A DNA stretch of 64,000 nt from Nitrospiraceae bacterium (GTDB lineage: Bacteria; Nitrospirota_A; Leptospirillia; Leptospirillales; Leptospirillaceae): NCBI GenBank assembly GCA_028064945.1, contig JAPTWQ010000046.1:1-64000 (forward strand). Direction: 5' to 3'. How positions within the stretch are numbered: position 1 is the stretch's first letter; each line of letters opens with the position of its first letter. Shown here in pieces: positions 62,448 through 64,000 of this stretch. The notes beneath the pieces were generated by a model. That model had not been told where the DNA came from and ran no database searches. It worked only from the letters and a program-made list of their open reading frames with translations. Both the position numbers and the translations under genes were made by a program.

Positions 62448-63116
62448 TTGCCCAAGACTCCAACGATAGAAGCTGTCCTTTTTGACCTTGACGGGACCCT
62501 TGTCGATTCATTTGCACCGATTCTCCTGTCCTTCAACCAGACCTTGTCCGAACTGAAAACCGATATCGTCCTGACCCATGAAAAGATGCTTGACCTTGTC
62601 GGCTGCTCGCTTGATGATTCCTTTCGGAAACTGCTCCCGGAGGCAGACGTTGAAAAGGCCTCCGACCGGTTCAGGGAAATCTATACACCACTCGCCGAAA
62701 GTCAGACCCGGCTCATGTCGGGGGCCCGGGAGCTTTTGTCTTTCCTCAAAGAGGCAGGAATCCCCTGCGCCGTTGTCACCAACAAAATGGGAGAGGAGGC
62801 CCGGCTCATCACAAGCTCTCTCGGGATTTCCCCCCCTGCCCTTTTCACCCTGGGAGAAGGAGACGGATTTCCCGAAAAACCGGCCCCTGACATGCTGATC
62901 GAAGCTCTTTCAAGGATCGGGGTCTCCCCCGGCAACGCCCTGTTTGTGGGAGACTCCCCCTGGGATTTCCACGCCGCAAGGGCAGCCTGTGTCCCTGTCT
63001 GCCTGATGCCGACAGGGACACATCACCGCCAGGCTCTGCAAGCCCTCTCTCCCGACTGGCTTCTTGAAAATCTTGAAGAGCTTCATCGTCATCTGATCGA
63101 CAGCTCAAGTTCTTAA
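62448..63116 (+). CDS. HAD-superfamily phosphatase, phosphoglycolate-phosphatase-like
   Basis: 222 aa from a TTG at 62448; no clear ribosome site. HAD motif I VLFDLDGTLVDSF (nucleophile D in DxDGT), motif II AVVTNKMG, motif III lysine in FPEKPAPDML and motif IV FVGDSPWDFHAARAA. Helical cap inserted after motif I, as in Gph/PGP. Substrate could be 2-phosphoglycolate or another small phosphate. Stop overlaps that of convergent slp (TTAA). Confidence 0.87.
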   Translation: MPKTPTIEAVLFDLDGTLVDSFAPILLSFNQTLSELKTDIVLTHEKMLDLVGCSLDDSFRKLLPEADVEKASDRFREIYTPLAESQTRLMSGARELLSFLKEAGIPCAVVTNKMGEEARLITSSLGISPPALFTLGEGDGFPEKPAPDMLIEALSRIGVSPGNALFVGDSPWDFHAARAACVPVCLMPTGTHHRQALQALSPDWLLENLEELHRHLIDSSSS

Positions 63117-63670
63117 TGACCACCCAATCCCGGGGCCGGCATCAATCCCGGGTTGGAGTTCAGCCCCGGCATCCCTCCTGTCTGCTGCTCTCTTGTCGGC
63201 CATGTGTGCAAATGATTGAAATCGCCGGCATCAATAACAACAAGTCTCAAGAGATGGTCGCCGTCGGGAACCGGCCGGCGCATTGCCATGACCTTCCCGA
63301 TAGCGGTCACCCGTTGCCCCGAAGACAGGGCAAAGCGGTTGATCGGTTCATCAAAGCGCAACAGGACAAGCCCCGAAGGAGCCATGGACTTTTCAGGTCG
63401 CATGTCATTATTCAACGGGTACAGGTTAATCTCCATCAAACCCCGGTCTTTCGTGTTCCGGATCTCCTCGATGGTTCCGCCAACCAAAACGGTTTCTCCG
63501 GCAATCTCCCGGTAGTCCCGGACAATCGACGAAGGGTCAAGGTTCGTGACAACCCCTGAAAGCTGCTTTTCAGTAAAGACCGGAGGGTCAAGAAACGCGC
63601 AGGCTCCCAGCGATACAAGAAGAAGGAACGCAGCGAACCATTCGCATTTTCGGACAAAACACCTATCCAT
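63113..63670 (-). CDS. Slp-family outer-membrane lipoprotein
   Basis: 185 aa from the ATG at 63670 (GGAGAG upstream); codons before it are leader. Lipobox SLGAC. The Slp domain follows: VTNLDPSSIVRDYREIAGETVLVGGTI, IRNTKDRGLMEINLYPLNN and a final DEPINRFALSSGQRVTAIGKV. Slp is a starvation/acid-stress lipoprotein in enterobacteria. C-terminal Gly/Pro/Asn tail of 25 residues. Confidence 0.87.
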   Translation of the reverse strand: MDRCFVRKCEWFAAFLLLVSLGACAFLDPPVFTEKQLSGVVTNLDPSSIVRDYREIAGETVLVGGTIEEIRNTKDRGLMEINLYPLNNDMRPEKSMAPSGLVLLRFDEPINRFALSSGQRVTAIGKVMAMRRPVPDGDHLLRLVVIDAGDFNHLHTWPTREQQTGGMPGLNSNPGLMPAPGLGGH

Positions 63671-63787
63671 CAAGACTCTCCTTTTGAACCGGCCCGGAAA
63701 TTCGGGTATAATCGTCAAAGATATTGTTTCAGAAGAAACTTCCGGAACCAAATCCAACCGAACGATTTCCAGGAAGGATCCCACCCA

Positions 63788-64000
63788 TGTTCTCCGCAAG
63801 CTGGCTTCAAAGCTCTTCCTCAAGCGACCATCTCTTGAGGGCCCCACTTGACTCATCCCACAAGATTCCCGAGGGAACCGCCTGGAAAAAGCCTCTGGAT
63901 TTCATCAGGGATGAAACCCGACTGACTCTCTGGCCGGTCGATCCGTATCGCATCTTTGCCTCCGTGAGGATCGCAAACTCCGATCAAAGGATCAACTCCC
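63788..64000 (+). CDS. N-terminal part of a probable DUF4912 protein (runs off window)
   Basis: 71 codons from the ATG at 63788 (AGGAAGG 12 bases upstream) to the right edge, all open. After a Ser-rich start, DETRLTLWPVDPYRIFASVRI resembles the beginning of the DUF4912 domain, which is thought to bind sugar or nucleic-acid-like ligands. C-terminus not visible. Confidence 0.6.

Noticed and set aside
1..64000. CRISPR arrays and prophage genes
   Set aside because: No regularly spaced direct repeats, cas genes, integrases, capsid, portal or terminase genes were seen.

Overview
The window reads as chromosomal DNA of a Gram-negative, outer-membrane-bearing, moderately GC-rich bacterium. Hopanoid precursor genes (hpnD-hpnE-hpnC), a silver/copper CusCBA efflux system, a HiPIP-type iron-sulfur protein, NDH-2, the non-mevalonate isoprenoid pathway and the gene order of the lipid operons fit an acidophilic iron oxidiser of the Leptospirillum (Nitrospirota) type. 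That assignment is inference from gene content and recall of the group; no 16S rRNA is present.

Layout. 1-9 kb is accessory: the 3' end of a DruA/DUF4338 gene, then a copper/silver locus (small Met/Cys/His-rich exported protein, cusC, cusB, cusA, cusF, a Met-rich helical exported protein and a TAT-exported HiPIP with a Met-rich insertion), then a Uma2-family nuclease and probable transposase debris. 9.4-12.4 kb carries NDH-2 and a polytopic membrane protein. 12.6-14.3 kb is a decayed IS66-type element. 14.4-21.3 kb, all on the minus strand, is a complete type I Wadjet system (jetA-jetB-jetC-jetD), starting just downstream of the 3' end of a tRNA-Ala(CGC) gene. The jetA reading frame has no AUG/GUG/UUG at the expected start: the family-conserved N-terminus begins at an AUC codon behind a good Shine-Dalgarno.

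From 21.6 kb on, core genes dominate. purM-purN; a lipoprotein and an outer-membrane protein behind a good sigma70-like promoter; a GNAT acetyltransferase; the fatty-acid cluster DUF177-rpmF-plsX-fabH-fabD-fabG-acpP-fabF-rnc; a long minus-strand run fhs - 659-aa exported protein - uppS - cdsA - dxr - rseP - ispG - proS, which joins isoprenoid, undecaprenyl and phospholipid synthesis with envelope proteolysis; radA-tsaB-rimI-tatB-tatC; tldD-pmbA-LOG; a serine hydrolase; hpnD-hpnE-hpnC; a creatininase-like amidohydrolase coupled to an S66 LD-carboxypeptidase; a secreted repeat protein; a YnfA-like small membrane protein; a tRNA-Glu(CTC) gene with a clear promoter; a HAD phosphatase; an Slp lipoprotein; and the beginning of a probable DUF4912 protein.

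The DNA is very compact: most neighbours in an operon overlap by 1-17 bases (ATGA, GTGA, TTGA junctions), several convergent pairs overlap tail to tail, and GTG or TTG starts are frequent. The most interesting points are the Wadjet operon with its AUC start, the Met-rich HiPIP within the copper locus, and the uncharacterised exported proteins inside otherwise well-understood operons.
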